Assembly: GCA_964628935.1 (NCBI GenBank)
Contig: CAZVOE010000004.1
Coordinates: 1-61,470 of the forward strand
DNA: 61,470 nt
Direction: 5' to 3'
Source of the DNA: CAYLHQ01 sp964628935
Lineage (GTDB): Bacteria > Acidobacteriota > Polarisedimenticolia > Polarisedimenticolales > DASRJG01
The notes beneath the pieces were generated by a model. The model did not search any database. It saw only the letters and a list, made by a program, of their open reading frames with translations, and was not told the origin of the DNA. The position numbers were made by a program, and so were the translations under genes. Position 1 is the stretch's first letter. Every line of letters begins with the position of its first letter. Shown here piece by piece: positions 16,066 through 24,569 of this stretch.

Positions 16066-18427
16066 TCCGGTCTTCCGGCGCGCCGACGCCATCCTCGAGA
16101 GGGCTCTCGACCTTCCCCCCGCCGAGCGCGACCGCTTCGTCTCCGAGGCGAGCGGCGAGGACACCGTCCTCCGGAGCCTCGTCGAGCGGCTCCTCGAGAG
16201 CGCGTCCGAGGAGGGCGGCTCCGGTCTCGTCCCCGGCGCGGTGCTGACCGGCCCGCTCGCGAACGCTCTCGCGGAGGAACTCCGTCGCGACGAGTCGCTC
16301 GAGCCCGGGGCGCGCATCGGTGCGTGGCGGATCGTGCGCGAACTGGCCCGAGGGGGAATGGCGGTCGTTTACCTCGTGGAGCGTTCGGAGGGGAACTTCA
16401 GCCAGATCGCGGCGCTCAAGGTCCTCAAGCGGGGCCTCGACACCGACGAGATCGTCGTCCGTTTCGAGCAGGAACGCAGGATCCTCGCGGCCGCGACCCA
16501 TTCCGACATCGCCCGCCTGCTCGACGGCGGCGCCCTCCCCGACGGCCGGCCGTGGCTCGCCCTCGAGTACGTCGAGGGAAAACCGATCGACCGGTGGTGC
16601 GAGGAGCGGGACCTCGGGATTCGCGAGCGGATCGGCCTCTTCCTCCGCGTCGCGCGAGCGGTCGCCCACGCCCACCGGAACCTCGTCGTGCACCGAGACC
16701 TCAAACCGTCGAACATCCTGGTCACCGCCGAAGGGCAGCCGAAGCTCCTCGACTTCGGGATCGCGAAGATCCTCGCGGCGGAGCCGGGTGCGGGGGAAGA
16801 GACGCGGACCGCGTTCCGGATGATGACCCCCGCCTACGCGAGCCCCGAGCAGATCCGGGGGGAGCCGGCGACGACCGCGACCGATGTCTGGCAGCTCGGA
16901 ACGCTCCTCTACCTCCTGCTCGCGCGCCGGCACCCGTTCGCGTCGGCCAACGGGCCCTCGGACCTCTCGGCGGCGATCCTCGGGTCGGAGCCCAAGCCGC
17001 CGAGCCGCGCCGAGGGGCTCTCTCCGCGCTGGAGCCGCCAAGTCGCGGGCGACCTCGACACGATCGTCTCCACGGCGATGCGGAAGGACCCGATTCGCCG
17101 GTACCCTTCGGTCGCGCAGCTGATCGACGACCTCGAGCGGTACCTCAAGGGACGACCGGTGACCGCGCAGCCGGACACGGTCTGGTACCGCGGGGGAAAG
17201 CTGCTCCGGCGGCACAAGGTCCTCGCCGGGAGCGTCATCGCGTTCCTCGTGTTCCTGCTGCTTTACGCGGGAACCGTCTCCGTCCAGTCGAAGCGGATCG
17301 CCGAGGAGCGCGACCGGGCCAATCGGGAGGCCGAGACGGCGCGCCAGGTTTCGGATTTCCTCGTCGAGATCTTCGGCGCGGTCGATCCCGAGAAATCGCG
17401 GGGGAGCGACGTGACCGCGCGCGAGCTCCTCGACCGGGGAGCCCGGGAGATCGACCGCCGCCTCCCCGAGCCTTCTCCGGTGCGCGCACGCTTGCAGCGT
17501 GCGGTCGGGACGGTCTACCAGCGCCTCGGGCTTTACCAAGAGGCCGACCCGCTCTTCGCCGCGGCGCTCGAGACCACGACGGATCTCCTCGGGCCGGACC
17601 ACCCCGACCGTCTGGGCGCGCTCTCCGACTTCGCCGGGAACCAGATCTACCTGGGCCGGTTCGATCTCGCCGAGGAGCGGCTTCAGGATCTCGTCGATCG
17701 CCGGACGCGGCTCCAGGGCGGGGACCATCCGGAGACCCTCCGCGCGCTCGGGAACCTCGCCGGGACCTACCTCGCACGCGGCAACTGGAAGGAAGCGGCC
17801 ACGGTGTACGAGGAGGTGTATGCGACGGTGGTCCGCGTTCGCGGAGAAGACGACCCGATGGCTCTGGGCGTGGGGAACAATCTGGCGCTCGCCTATGGAA
17901 ACCTCGGTCTCCACGAGCAGGCCGAGACGATGTTCGAGGCGGTCGTGGCGGGGCGTCGCCGCGTCCAGGGCGCCGACCACCCGCAGACGCTCGGGGCGAT
18001 GCACAACCTCGCGCTCGCGAAGGCCCGCCTGGGGCGTCACGAGGAGGCGCTCGCGATCTACCGCGAGGTGCTCGACGAGCGCACGCGCGTCCTCGGGCCC
18101 GAGCACCCCGACACGCTCCAGAGTTGGAACAACCTCGCGAGCGCGCTCGAAACGCTCGGCCGGACTCGCGAGACCGTGCGCATCTACGAAAAGGTGCTCG
18201 AGGCCCGCCGGCGCGTGCTCGGGCCCGAACACCTCGAAACGATGAGAAGCGCCCTGAACCTCGGGAACGCCTATCTGAAGTCTGGGACATTCCTCCCCGA
18301 GGCCGAAGCGCTCCTCGCCGAAGCCGCCGCGGCCCTCCCGACGCTCCTCACGGAGGATCATCCCGATGTCGTCTTCGCGAAAGAGAAACACGCGGAGGCG
18401 GTTCGGCGCCGGAACGGTGCGAGATGA
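16049..18427 (+). CDS. Membrane Ser/Thr protein kinase with C-terminal TPR domain
   Basis: The 792-residue protein has a helical N-terminus of about 85 residues, then a Hanks-type kinase domain. The glycine loop is ELARGGMAVVY, the catalytic lysine Lys124 (AALKVLK), the HRD motif His215-Asp217 (VHRDLKPSN) and the DFG aspartate Asp235. A single membrane span follows at about residues 391-412 (VLAGSVIAFLVFLLLYAGTV), then a long TPR region of the TPR_10/12 kinesin-light-chain type running to the end. The topology puts the kinase inside and the TPRs outside the inner membrane. It starts inside the sigma factor gene and ends with an ATGA overlap with the methyltransferase. It probably phosphorylates or gates the adjacent sigma factor. 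Confidence 0.92.
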   Translation: MAGIPDPVFRRADAILERALDLPPAERDRFVSEASGEDTVLRSLVERLLESASEEGGSGLVPGAVLTGPLANALAEELRRDESLEPGARIGAWRIVRELARGGMAVVYLVERSEGNFSQIAALKVLKRGLDTDEIVVRFEQERRILAAATHSDIARLLDGGALPDGRPWLALEYVEGKPIDRWCEERDLGIRERIGLFLRVARAVAHAHRNLVVHRDLKPSNILVTAEGQPKLLDFGIAKILAAEPGAGEETRTAFRMMTPAYASPEQIRGEPATTATDVWQLGTLLYLLLARRHPFASANGPSDLSAAILGSEPKPPSRAEGLSPRWSRQVAGDLDTIVSTAMRKDPIRRYPSVAQLIDDLERYLKGRPVTAQPDTVWYRGGKLLRRHKVLAGSVIAFLVFLLLYAGTVSVQSKRIAEERDRANREAETARQVSDFLVEIFGAVDPEKSRGSDVTARELLDRGAREIDRRLPEPSPVRARLQRAVGTVYQRLGLYQEADPLFAAALETTTDLLGPDHPDRLGALSDFAGNQIYLGRFDLAEERLQDLVDRRTRLQGGDHPETLRALGNLAGTYLARGNWKEAATVYEEVYATVVRVRGEDDPMALGVGNNLALAYGNLGLHEQAETMFEAVVAGRRRVQGADHPQTLGAMHNLALAKARLGRHEEALAIYREVLDERTRVLGPEHPDTLQSWNNLASALETLGRTRETVRIYEKVLEARRRVLGPEHLETMRSALNLGNAYLKSGTFLPEAEALLAEAAAALPTLLTEDHPDVVFAKEKHAEAVRRRNGAR

Positions 18428-19029
18428 CCGAGGGACCGTTCGACTCGTGGGACCTCCGCTACGCCGCGCCGGGGTTCGCGTACGGAACCGAGCCGAACGC
18501 TTTCCTCCGCGAGATGGCCTCCCGGATCCCGCCCGGCCGCGTCCTTTCCCTCGCCGATGGGGAGGGACGGAACTCCGTCTATCTCGCGGGGCTCGGGTAC
18601 GAGGTCGTCGCGGTCGACGGTTCGCGCGTCGGGATGGAGAAGGCGGCGCGATTCGCCGCGGAGCGGGGCGTGCGGGTCGAGACGGTGGTCTCCGACCTCG
18701 CCGATTTCCGGATCGAACCGGAGGCTTGGGCGGGGATCGTCTCGATCTTCTGCCACCTTCCCCCCGCGCTCCGGAGGCGCGTCCACGCCGACGTCGTGAG
18801 CGGGCTCGCGCCCGGTGGGGTCCTGATCCTCGAGGCGTACACGCCGAAGCAGCTCGAGTACCGCACCGGCGGCCCCTCCGCGCCCGAGCTGCTCATGACC
18901 CTCGACGCGCTCCGCGGGGAGCTTCGCGGCCTCGACCTCGTCCACGCCGTCGAGGTGGAGCGCGAAGTCGAAGAAGGACGGCTGCACCGCGGCATCGCGG
19001 CCGTGGTGCAGATCGTGGGCGTTCGGTAG
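18424..19029 (+). CDS. Class I SAM-dependent methyltransferase (TehB-like)
   Basis: This 201-residue protein starts with an ATGA overlap after the kinase. It has a compact Rossmann methyltransferase fold: motif I is VLSLADGEGRNSVYLAG and the acidic end of strand 2 is VVAVDGS. Strand 5 (GGVLILEAYTPKQLEY) is the form seen in TehB/thiopurine-methyltransferase-like small proteins. The start region WDLRYAAPGFAYGTEPN also fits that group. The methyl acceptor is unknown. Coupling to the kinase suggests co-expression, not a shared pathway. Confidence 0.82.
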   Translation: MTEGPFDSWDLRYAAPGFAYGTEPNAFLREMASRIPPGRVLSLADGEGRNSVYLAGLGYEVVAVDGSRVGMEKAARFAAERGVRVETVVSDLADFRIEPEAWAGIVSIFCHLPPALRRRVHADVVSGLAPGGVLILEAYTPKQLEYRTGGPSAPELLMTLDALRGELRGLDLVHAVEVEREVEEGRLHRGIAAVVQIVGVR

Positions 19030-19138
19030 GCCGTCCGTTTTCGCCGGTTCGTTGCCGTCTCGTCTCCGAATCTTTCGCCTCGCGATCCCTCTCCGTCACG
19101 ACCCGCGCGTAAAAAGCCGGCGCTCGAGAGGAGTGCCG

Positions 19139-19702
19139 ATGACGCGAAACCGGGTCTTCGCAGCGACGATTGCGCTTTTCGCCCTCTCCTCCGGAGTTCC
19201 GACTAGGGCCGACGACTCCCACGCCGATCACCCCCGGGCGGTTCCGCGACCGGACGCGATCGTCGATGCGTCGACGTTGCAGCGGCCGGAAGCACCGGCC
19301 GGGGTGAGCGACCTCGACTGGAAGGATCTCTTCCGTCCGCCGGGGCGGTACGGACTCGAGTACACCGAACGCGCCCGGTCCCTCGACGGCAAGACCGTCC
19401 GGCTCCTCGGATTCATGGTGCGGCGGGACAAGCCGGTGCCCGGGACGTTGCTTCTCACGCCGTACCCGATGTCGCTTCCAGAGCGGGAGTACGCTCAGGC
19501 GGACGAGCTTCCCCCGACCACGGTGCTCGTGACGGTGCCCGATCGCGCGGGCCAAGCCGTCCCGTACACGCCCGGACCGCTCCTGCTGACCGGCACGCTC
19601 CGACTCGGAAATCGCGAGGAACCGGACGGCCGTCGGTTCGACGTACGTCTCGAACTCGATCCGCAACCACACACATCAGACCAAGGAGGAACGTCCCGAT
19701 GA
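19139..19702 (+). CDS. Small secreted protein, DUF3299-like
   Basis: The ATG at 19139 follows GAGAGGAG and begins a signal peptide (MTRNRVFAATIALFALSS). The mature part of about 160 residues contains LDGKTVRLLGFMVRRDKPVPG and TLLLTPYPMSLPERE. This resembles DUF3299 periplasmic proteins, in which a strand-rich domain recalls OB folds. The resemblance is faint and function is unknown. The stop overlaps the alkaline phosphatase start (ATGA), so the two are coupled and may act on the same exported substrate. Confidence 0.6.
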   Translation: MTRNRVFAATIALFALSSGVPTRADDSHADHPRAVPRPDAIVDASTLQRPEAPAGVSDLDWKDLFRPPGRYGLEYTERARSLDGKTVRLLGFMVRRDKPVPGTLLLTPYPMSLPEREYAQADELPPTTVLVTVPDRAGQAVPYTPGPLLLTGTLRLGNREEPDGRRFDVRLELDPQPHTSDQGGTSR

Positions 19703-21720
19703 ACCCGAAACGAATCCTCGTCGGCGCCGCGGTCGCGGCAGCCCTGGCCGGACCGGCGTCCGCCGCGCCCACCGTGCGGCGTCTGACGCCCCCGTCGAAC
19801 CTGTTCAGCAACGGTCGAGCGGAGCCGATCGTGGCGCGCTTCCTTCCGGGTCAGCGCTTCGACCTCCAGGCGACCATCACGCCCGATTCGGGCCTGACGA
19901 TTCCGGAGGTTCGCTTCTTCGTCGACGGAAACCCGATTCCCGGTTCCGTGGCCTTCTACCCCGCCGACGCTCCCGGCGTTCCGACGGGCTCCGTCGTCGC
20001 CACCCTCCGCGCCTACGCGCTCGAGGCACCGGGCGTCCACACGCTCGCCGTCCGGGCGACGCAGGACGACGGCCAGGTCGCCACCGCCGAGGGGAACTTC
20101 GAGGTCGTGTCGATCGAGCGGGGAGGTCTCAAGGCCAAGAACGTGATCTTCATGATCGGAGACGGCATGGGGATCGCCCACCGCACCGCGGCGCGGATCG
20201 TGCTCCGGGGCGTGTCCCAAGGGAAGGCCAACGGTCTCCTCGAGATGGACACGTTTCCGACGACGGGGATCGTGGTCACGCACTCGCTGAACTCGATCGT
20301 TACCGACTCGTCCCCCGGCGCCGCCTGCTACGCTTCCGGGAACAAGGCGAATAACAACCAGCAGAACGTCTTTCCGGACGACACCCGCGCCAACTTCGAC
20401 AACCCGCGGGTGGAACACGTCGGCGAGTACCTCGCTCGCACGAAGGGCAAGTCGCTCGGGATCGTGACGACCTCGGACGTGTTCGACGCCACCCCTGGAT
20501 CCTTCGGTTCGCACACCCAGTCTCGGGGGGCTGGGACCGGGATCGTGGACCAGTACCTCGACGAGTCGGAGCGGATGGGACTGAAGGTCCTGCTCGGTGG
20601 CGGGCGCAAGTGGTACCTGCCGGCGGGAACGCCGGGTTCGGCCCGGTCGTCGTCGTCCGACTACGTCCTTCCCGACGATCTCGTCGCCGGGTGGGGCGTC
20701 GCGGCGGGCGCAATCGATCCGTCGCGGGACCTCATTGCCGACCATCAGGCGCGAGGATGGACCTACGTGGCCGACGCGACCGAACTCCGCGCGGCCGATG
20801 CGGAACGACTCCTCGGGCTGTTCTCCTACTCGAACATGAACGTCGCCCTCGACAAGATCGCGGGTCGCCGAGGCGAGTCCACGGTCGTGAACGACTACCA
20901 GTTCCCAGACCAGCCGATGCTCGACGAGATGACGGAGAAGGCTCTCGAAGTGCTCGCGAAGGACAGCGACGGTTTCACGCTCATGGTCGAGGCGGCCTCG
21001 ATCGACAAGCAGGCCCACAACATGGACACCGAGCGTTGGATCCTCGACACGATCGAGTTCGACCGGGCGATCGGAGTCGCGAAGCGGTTCGCGGAAGAAA
21101 ACGAAGACACCCTCGTGATCGTGACCGCGGATCACGAGTGCGCCGGCGTCAACATCATCGGCGGCTCCCGCCTGAGCGACGCGGACCTCGCGGCACGCGG
21201 GCAGTCGGGAGGCGGGGCCTCCCAGCTGCGGAACGGCGTCGTCGGGACCTACGAGGCGGCCGGGTTCCCGCGCTACGAGATCGCGGAAGACGGCTACCCC
21301 GTGACGACCGACGTGGATCGCCGCATGCTGATCGGTTACGCCGCGAACGCCGACCGCTACGAGGACTGGAGGACCAACGAGCGGCCTCTGCGCGACTCCC
21401 AGCAGCCGTTCAACAACGAAGCCCCGCTCAACACCTACCCGAGCGGTCCGCTCGCCCAAGACGTCGCTGGGCAGTTCCTCGTGACGGGTCAGCTCGGGGA
21501 CACGGTCGCCGCGCACACGGCGTCGGACATCCCCCTGTCGGCCTTCGGTCGCGGTCACGCCCTCTTCACCGGGGTGATGGACAACACCGACGTGTTCTTC
21601 AGGGCGATGCAGGCGGTGCTCGGTGGGGTCAACCCCGCCACGAACGGCGAGCGGCCCGGCCCGCGCGTCAACGGGTTCCGCTCCGGCTCCGCGCGCGGAG
21701 TGACGACGCTTTCGCGCTGA
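19699..21720 (+). CDS. Secreted alkaline phosphatase (PhoA-like)
   Basis: This 673-residue protein carries a signal peptide and an N-terminal immunoglobulin-like domain of about 120 residues (VRFFVDGNPIPGSV). The phosphatase domain then starts at KNVIFMIGDGMG, whose aspartate binds zinc and magnesium. The nucleophile is Ser204 in IVTDSSPGAAC, the place of Ser102 in E. coli PhoA. MVEAASIDKQAHNMD and VTADHECAG supply later metal ligands. It hydrolyses phosphate monoesters outside the inner membrane. Length above the 450-550 typical of PhoA is due to the N-terminal domain and inserts. It is coupled to the preceding secreted protein and followed by a strong terminator. Confidence 0.9.
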   Translation: MNPKRILVGAAVAAALAGPASAAPTVRRLTPPSNLFSNGRAEPIVARFLPGQRFDLQATITPDSGLTIPEVRFFVDGNPIPGSVAFYPADAPGVPTGSVVATLRAYALEAPGVHTLAVRATQDDGQVATAEGNFEVVSIERGGLKAKNVIFMIGDGMGIAHRTAARIVLRGVSQGKANGLLEMDTFPTTGIVVTHSLNSIVTDSSPGAACYASGNKANNNQQNVFPDDTRANFDNPRVEHVGEYLARTKGKSLGIVTTSDVFDATPGSFGSHTQSRGAGTGIVDQYLDESERMGLKVLLGGGRKWYLPAGTPGSARSSSSDYVLPDDLVAGWGVAAGAIDPSRDLIADHQARGWTYVADATELRAADAERLLGLFSYSNMNVALDKIAGRRGESTVVNDYQFPDQPMLDEMTEKALEVLAKDSDGFTLMVEAASIDKQAHNMDTERWILDTIEFDRAIGVAKRFAEENEDTLVIVTADHECAGVNIIGGSRLSDADLAARGQSGGGASQLRNGVVGTYEAAGFPRYEIAEDGYPVTTDVDRRMLIGYAANADRYEDWRTNERPLRDSQQPFNNEAPLNTYPSGPLAQDVAGQFLVTGQLGDTVAAHTASDIPLSAFGRGHALFTGVMDNTDVFFRAMQAVLGGVNPATNGERPGPRVNGFRSGSARGVTTLSR

Positions 21721-21744
21721 GCCGCCCACCCGGCTCGGCTCTTG

Positions 21745-21780
21745 GGGGCGCCTCGCGGCAACGCGGGGCGCCCCTTGTTT
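21745..21780 (+). terminator. Intrinsic terminator after the alkaline phosphatase gene
   Basis: A 12-base-pair stem (21745-21756 with 21763-21774, one G-U pair) with a six-base loop is followed by TTGTTT. It lies between convergent genes. The minus-strand S9 peptidase stop begins directly after it, so the stem may also serve that strand. Confidence 0.8.
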
Positions 21781-24482
21781 CATGGGAGCAGCTCGGTCGT
21801 GACCGTCGCTCCCCCCATCTCGGGTACGACGCTCGTGACCTTGACGACCTTCCGTGACGCCCTGCAGATCCACACGGACGCCTTCTCGGCTCCTCCCTCG
21901 GCGGGGGAGACGTCGACCCGCCAGGCCTCGAAGGTCCCCGCGGGGACGGTCACCGTCTCGATCGCCGAGACGGCGAGCCGCATGACCTTCTCCTTCTGGA
22001 ACCGGACGTCGAAGTTCCGATAGGCCGTCTCGTATCCCGGTTCGAGCGGCAGGGCCGCGATCGCCTCGAACGCTCCTGCGCCGTCGGCGAAGAGCGCCCC
22101 TCCGAGGTCGACCGAGACGGGCCGGGGCTCGCCCCCCATCGCCATGGTGCCGGCGATCTTCCCGTTCTCTACCTTCAGATCGATCTGGACCGGTCCCTGC
22201 CGGACCGAGCGGGAGATCAGCGTCAGGGAGCCCTTGGCGAGAGTCGTGCGGTCCTCCGCTTGCCCCATCGGCGACGAGACTTTGTCGATGACGGTCCAGG
22301 TCTCGCCCGTGTCCTCGATCGTCCGTCCGATCGAAAGGGAGATCGACTGTCCTCCTGCCTCGATCCTGGACTCGTACCGGAACGTTCCCGGTACGAGCGC
22401 GGCCGAGGGCGTCGGGGCGCCGACGGCGGCGGCGACCCGCTTCGGGAGCGTCACCGTCTTGACGTCGACCGTCAGCTCCCGGAGCCGCGTCGCCACCTCG
22501 GGGGTCATGCTCTCCTGGAAACGCCCCCCGAGGTGCTTCGCGAGGAACTTCTCGGTGGAGGCGAACATCGCCATGTTGTTCACCGGGCGCGCGAAGCCGT
22601 GGCCCTCGTCCGGGGCGACGAGGTACTCGACGGGGAAACCCCGGTCCCTCAGGGCGACGACGATCTGGTCGGATTCGGCCTGCTTGACCCGCGGATCGTT
22701 CGCTCCCTGGACGACGAGGAGGGGCGTCTTGATCTTCCCCGCGGAACTCAGCGGCGACTGCCGTTCCAGCTGCGCCTTCCCCTCGGGCGTCGACGGATCG
22801 CCCATCCGGAAGTGGAAGATCGTCCGGATCGCTTCCCAGTAGGGAGGGATGCTGTCGAGGAGTGTGATCAGGTTCGAGGGCCCGACGATCGAGACTCCCG
22901 CGGCGTAGACGTCGGGGGTGAAGGCGAGGCCGGCGAGGGTGGCGTACCCGCCGTAGGAGCCGCCCATGATCCCCACGCGCTTCGGGTCGACGACGCCCTG
23001 AGAGACGAGGTGCTTGACCCCCCACGTCAGGTCGTCCTGCATCTTCTGTCCCCATTCATTGTTCCCGGCGTTCAGGAAGTCCTTGCCGTACCCGGTCGAT
23101 CCCCGAAAGTTCGGCTGGAGGACGGCGTAGCCGCGATTGGCCAAGAACTGCGCGAACGCGTCGTACCCCCAGGAATCGCGCGCCCACGGGCCGCCGTGGG
23201 GGACGACGACGAGCGGGAGCCCCTTCGAGGGAACCCCCTTGGGGACGGTCAGGAACGCCGGGATCTCGCGGCCGTCGGAGGAGGGGTACGAAATCGCCTG
23301 CATCGGCGCGAGGTGCTCGCGAGGAAGGTCCTCGAAGACCCGGTACTGGAACTCGAGCTTTCCGCTCTTCCGGTCGTAGAGCCAGCGCTCTCCCGGCTCC
23401 GTGTCGCTCCCCGCGGCGATCAGGAAGAGTCGCTCGTCGGCGGTCGTCGACCCGAGGCTGACCTCCTTCCCCGGGAGTTTCTTTCGGATCCGCTCGTAGT
23501 CGGCCTTCCAGATGTCGTCCCTCCAGTAGATCCGGGTCCGCTCGTCCTCGTACGCCGTTCCGACGAGCTCCTCGCTGACCTCGGAGAAGATTGGGGAGCC
23601 GAAGTCCACCCGTCCTTCGGGGTCCGACTCGACGAGCTCCTCCTTGCGGGATTCGGGGTCGAACAGGACGAGGCGGGTGAGGTCGACGCCGTCCCCCTTG
23701 TTGGTGACCATGTAGATCCTCTTCCCGTCCTTGTGGAAGCGGGCTGGACCGCAGGTCTCGAAAACGCTGCAGGAATACACCTCGGTGAATCCGGCCTCGT
23801 CGACGCGCAAGATCTGGGTGGAGCCGCTCTCGGCGATGCGTACGGCGAGCCGTAGATTCCCCGCGAGGTCGAAGAACCAGGAGGCTATCCGGGCGTCGTT
23901 CTTCCGGAGGAGTGTCCGCTCCCCGGTCGAGATCTTGACCCGGTAGAGGTCGTGCCAGGCGGGGTCGCGGTCGTTGAGCCCCACGTAGATCACGTCCGGG
24001 TCGGTCTTCGGGACCGAGTAGATCATCGCCCGCACTTTCTCCAGCTCGGTGAGGTTTCGCGGGGTGGGGACCTTCGCTCCCTTCGCGGGCTCGGCGGATG
24101 GGTCGACGGCGTAGACGTTGTAGTTCTCGTCCCCGCCCCGGTCCTGGACGAAGAGGACGAAGCGGCTGTCGCGGGACCAGAAGAAGGCGGGAATGGGCCG
24201 CTTCGTGTCCGCAGTCAGCGGCTTCGCCTTGTCGAACGAAGCGCCGGTCTTCTTGACCCAAATGTTCCGCGTGCCGTCGAGCGGCTTGATGAAGGCGACG
24301 AACTTCCCGTCGGGGGAGAGTTGCGCTCCCGAGATCTCGGGGTCCCCGAAGAACGCCTCGCGGTCGATGAGCGGCGGGAGCGACGCCGTCTTGGCGGACG
24401 CCGGTGTCGCGAGGAGGAGGGCGGCCGCCGCGAGGGCGAGCGCCGCCGAGGTCCGAAGGGTGCGGGGGGTGAAGATCGGCAT
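21780..24482 (-). CDS. Secreted S9 (prolyl oligopeptidase family) peptidase with extra C-terminal domain
   Basis: The 900-residue protein has a signal peptide ending near ATPASA and an N-terminal beta-propeller. The alpha/beta-hydrolase domain has Ser509 in GGSYGGYATL, the aspartate in NDPRVKQ and the histidine in DEGHGFARPVN. The hydrolase ends near residue 640. About 260 further residues form a beta-rich domain (from PGTFRYESRIEAGGQSI) that looks like a DUF3108-type lipocalin/LolA-like sheet and is not part of normal S9 enzymes. GAGGTGAT precedes the ATG. It is likely a periplasmic or outer-surface di/oligopeptidase for peptide nutrition. Confidence 0.9.
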   Translation of the reverse strand: MPIFTPRTLRTSAALALAAAALLLATPASAKTASLPPLIDREAFFGDPEISGAQLSPDGKFVAFIKPLDGTRNIWVKKTGASFDKAKPLTADTKRPIPAFFWSRDSRFVLFVQDRGGDENYNVYAVDPSAEPAKGAKVPTPRNLTELEKVRAMIYSVPKTDPDVIYVGLNDRDPAWHDLYRVKISTGERTLLRKNDARIASWFFDLAGNLRLAVRIAESGSTQILRVDEAGFTEVYSCSVFETCGPARFHKDGKRIYMVTNKGDGVDLTRLVLFDPESRKEELVESDPEGRVDFGSPIFSEVSEELVGTAYEDERTRIYWRDDIWKADYERIRKKLPGKEVSLGSTTADERLFLIAAGSDTEPGERWLYDRKSGKLEFQYRVFEDLPREHLAPMQAISYPSSDGREIPAFLTVPKGVPSKGLPLVVVPHGGPWARDSWGYDAFAQFLANRGYAVLQPNFRGSTGYGKDFLNAGNNEWGQKMQDDLTWGVKHLVSQGVVDPKRVGIMGGSYGGYATLAGLAFTPDVYAAGVSIVGPSNLITLLDSIPPYWEAIRTIFHFRMGDPSTPEGKAQLERQSPLSSAGKIKTPLLVVQGANDPRVKQAESDQIVVALRDRGFPVEYLVAPDEGHGFARPVNNMAMFASTEKFLAKHLGGRFQESMTPEVATRLRELTVDVKTVTLPKRVAAAVGAPTPSAALVPGTFRYESRIEAGGQSISLSIGRTIEDTGETWTVIDKVSSPMGQAEDRTTLAKGSLTLISRSVRQGPVQIDLKVENGKIAGTMAMGGEPRPVSVDLGGALFADGAGAFEAIAALPLEPGYETAYRNFDVRFQKEKVMRLAVSAIETVTVPAGTFEAWRVDVSPAEGGAEKASVWICRASRKVVKVTSVVPEMGGATVTTELLP

Positions 24483-24569
24483 GGATCACCTCGATGGCGG
24501 CGGTGCGGGCGGACCCGCCCGACCGCTGGAACTCTGAGTACGGTCCGCAACGAGGAGGGTTTCACCCCC

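Noticed and set aside
15950..18391. Minus-strand open frame of 813 codons opposite the Ser/Thr kinase gene
   Set aside because: Shadow of a well-supported kinase-TPR gene.
19495..23055. A minus-strand open frame of 1186 codons opposite the alkaline phosphatase and the peptidase gene
   Set aside because: It has no recognisable domain and is arginine/glycine-rich shadow coding caused by high GC. The genes on the other frames have clear motifs.
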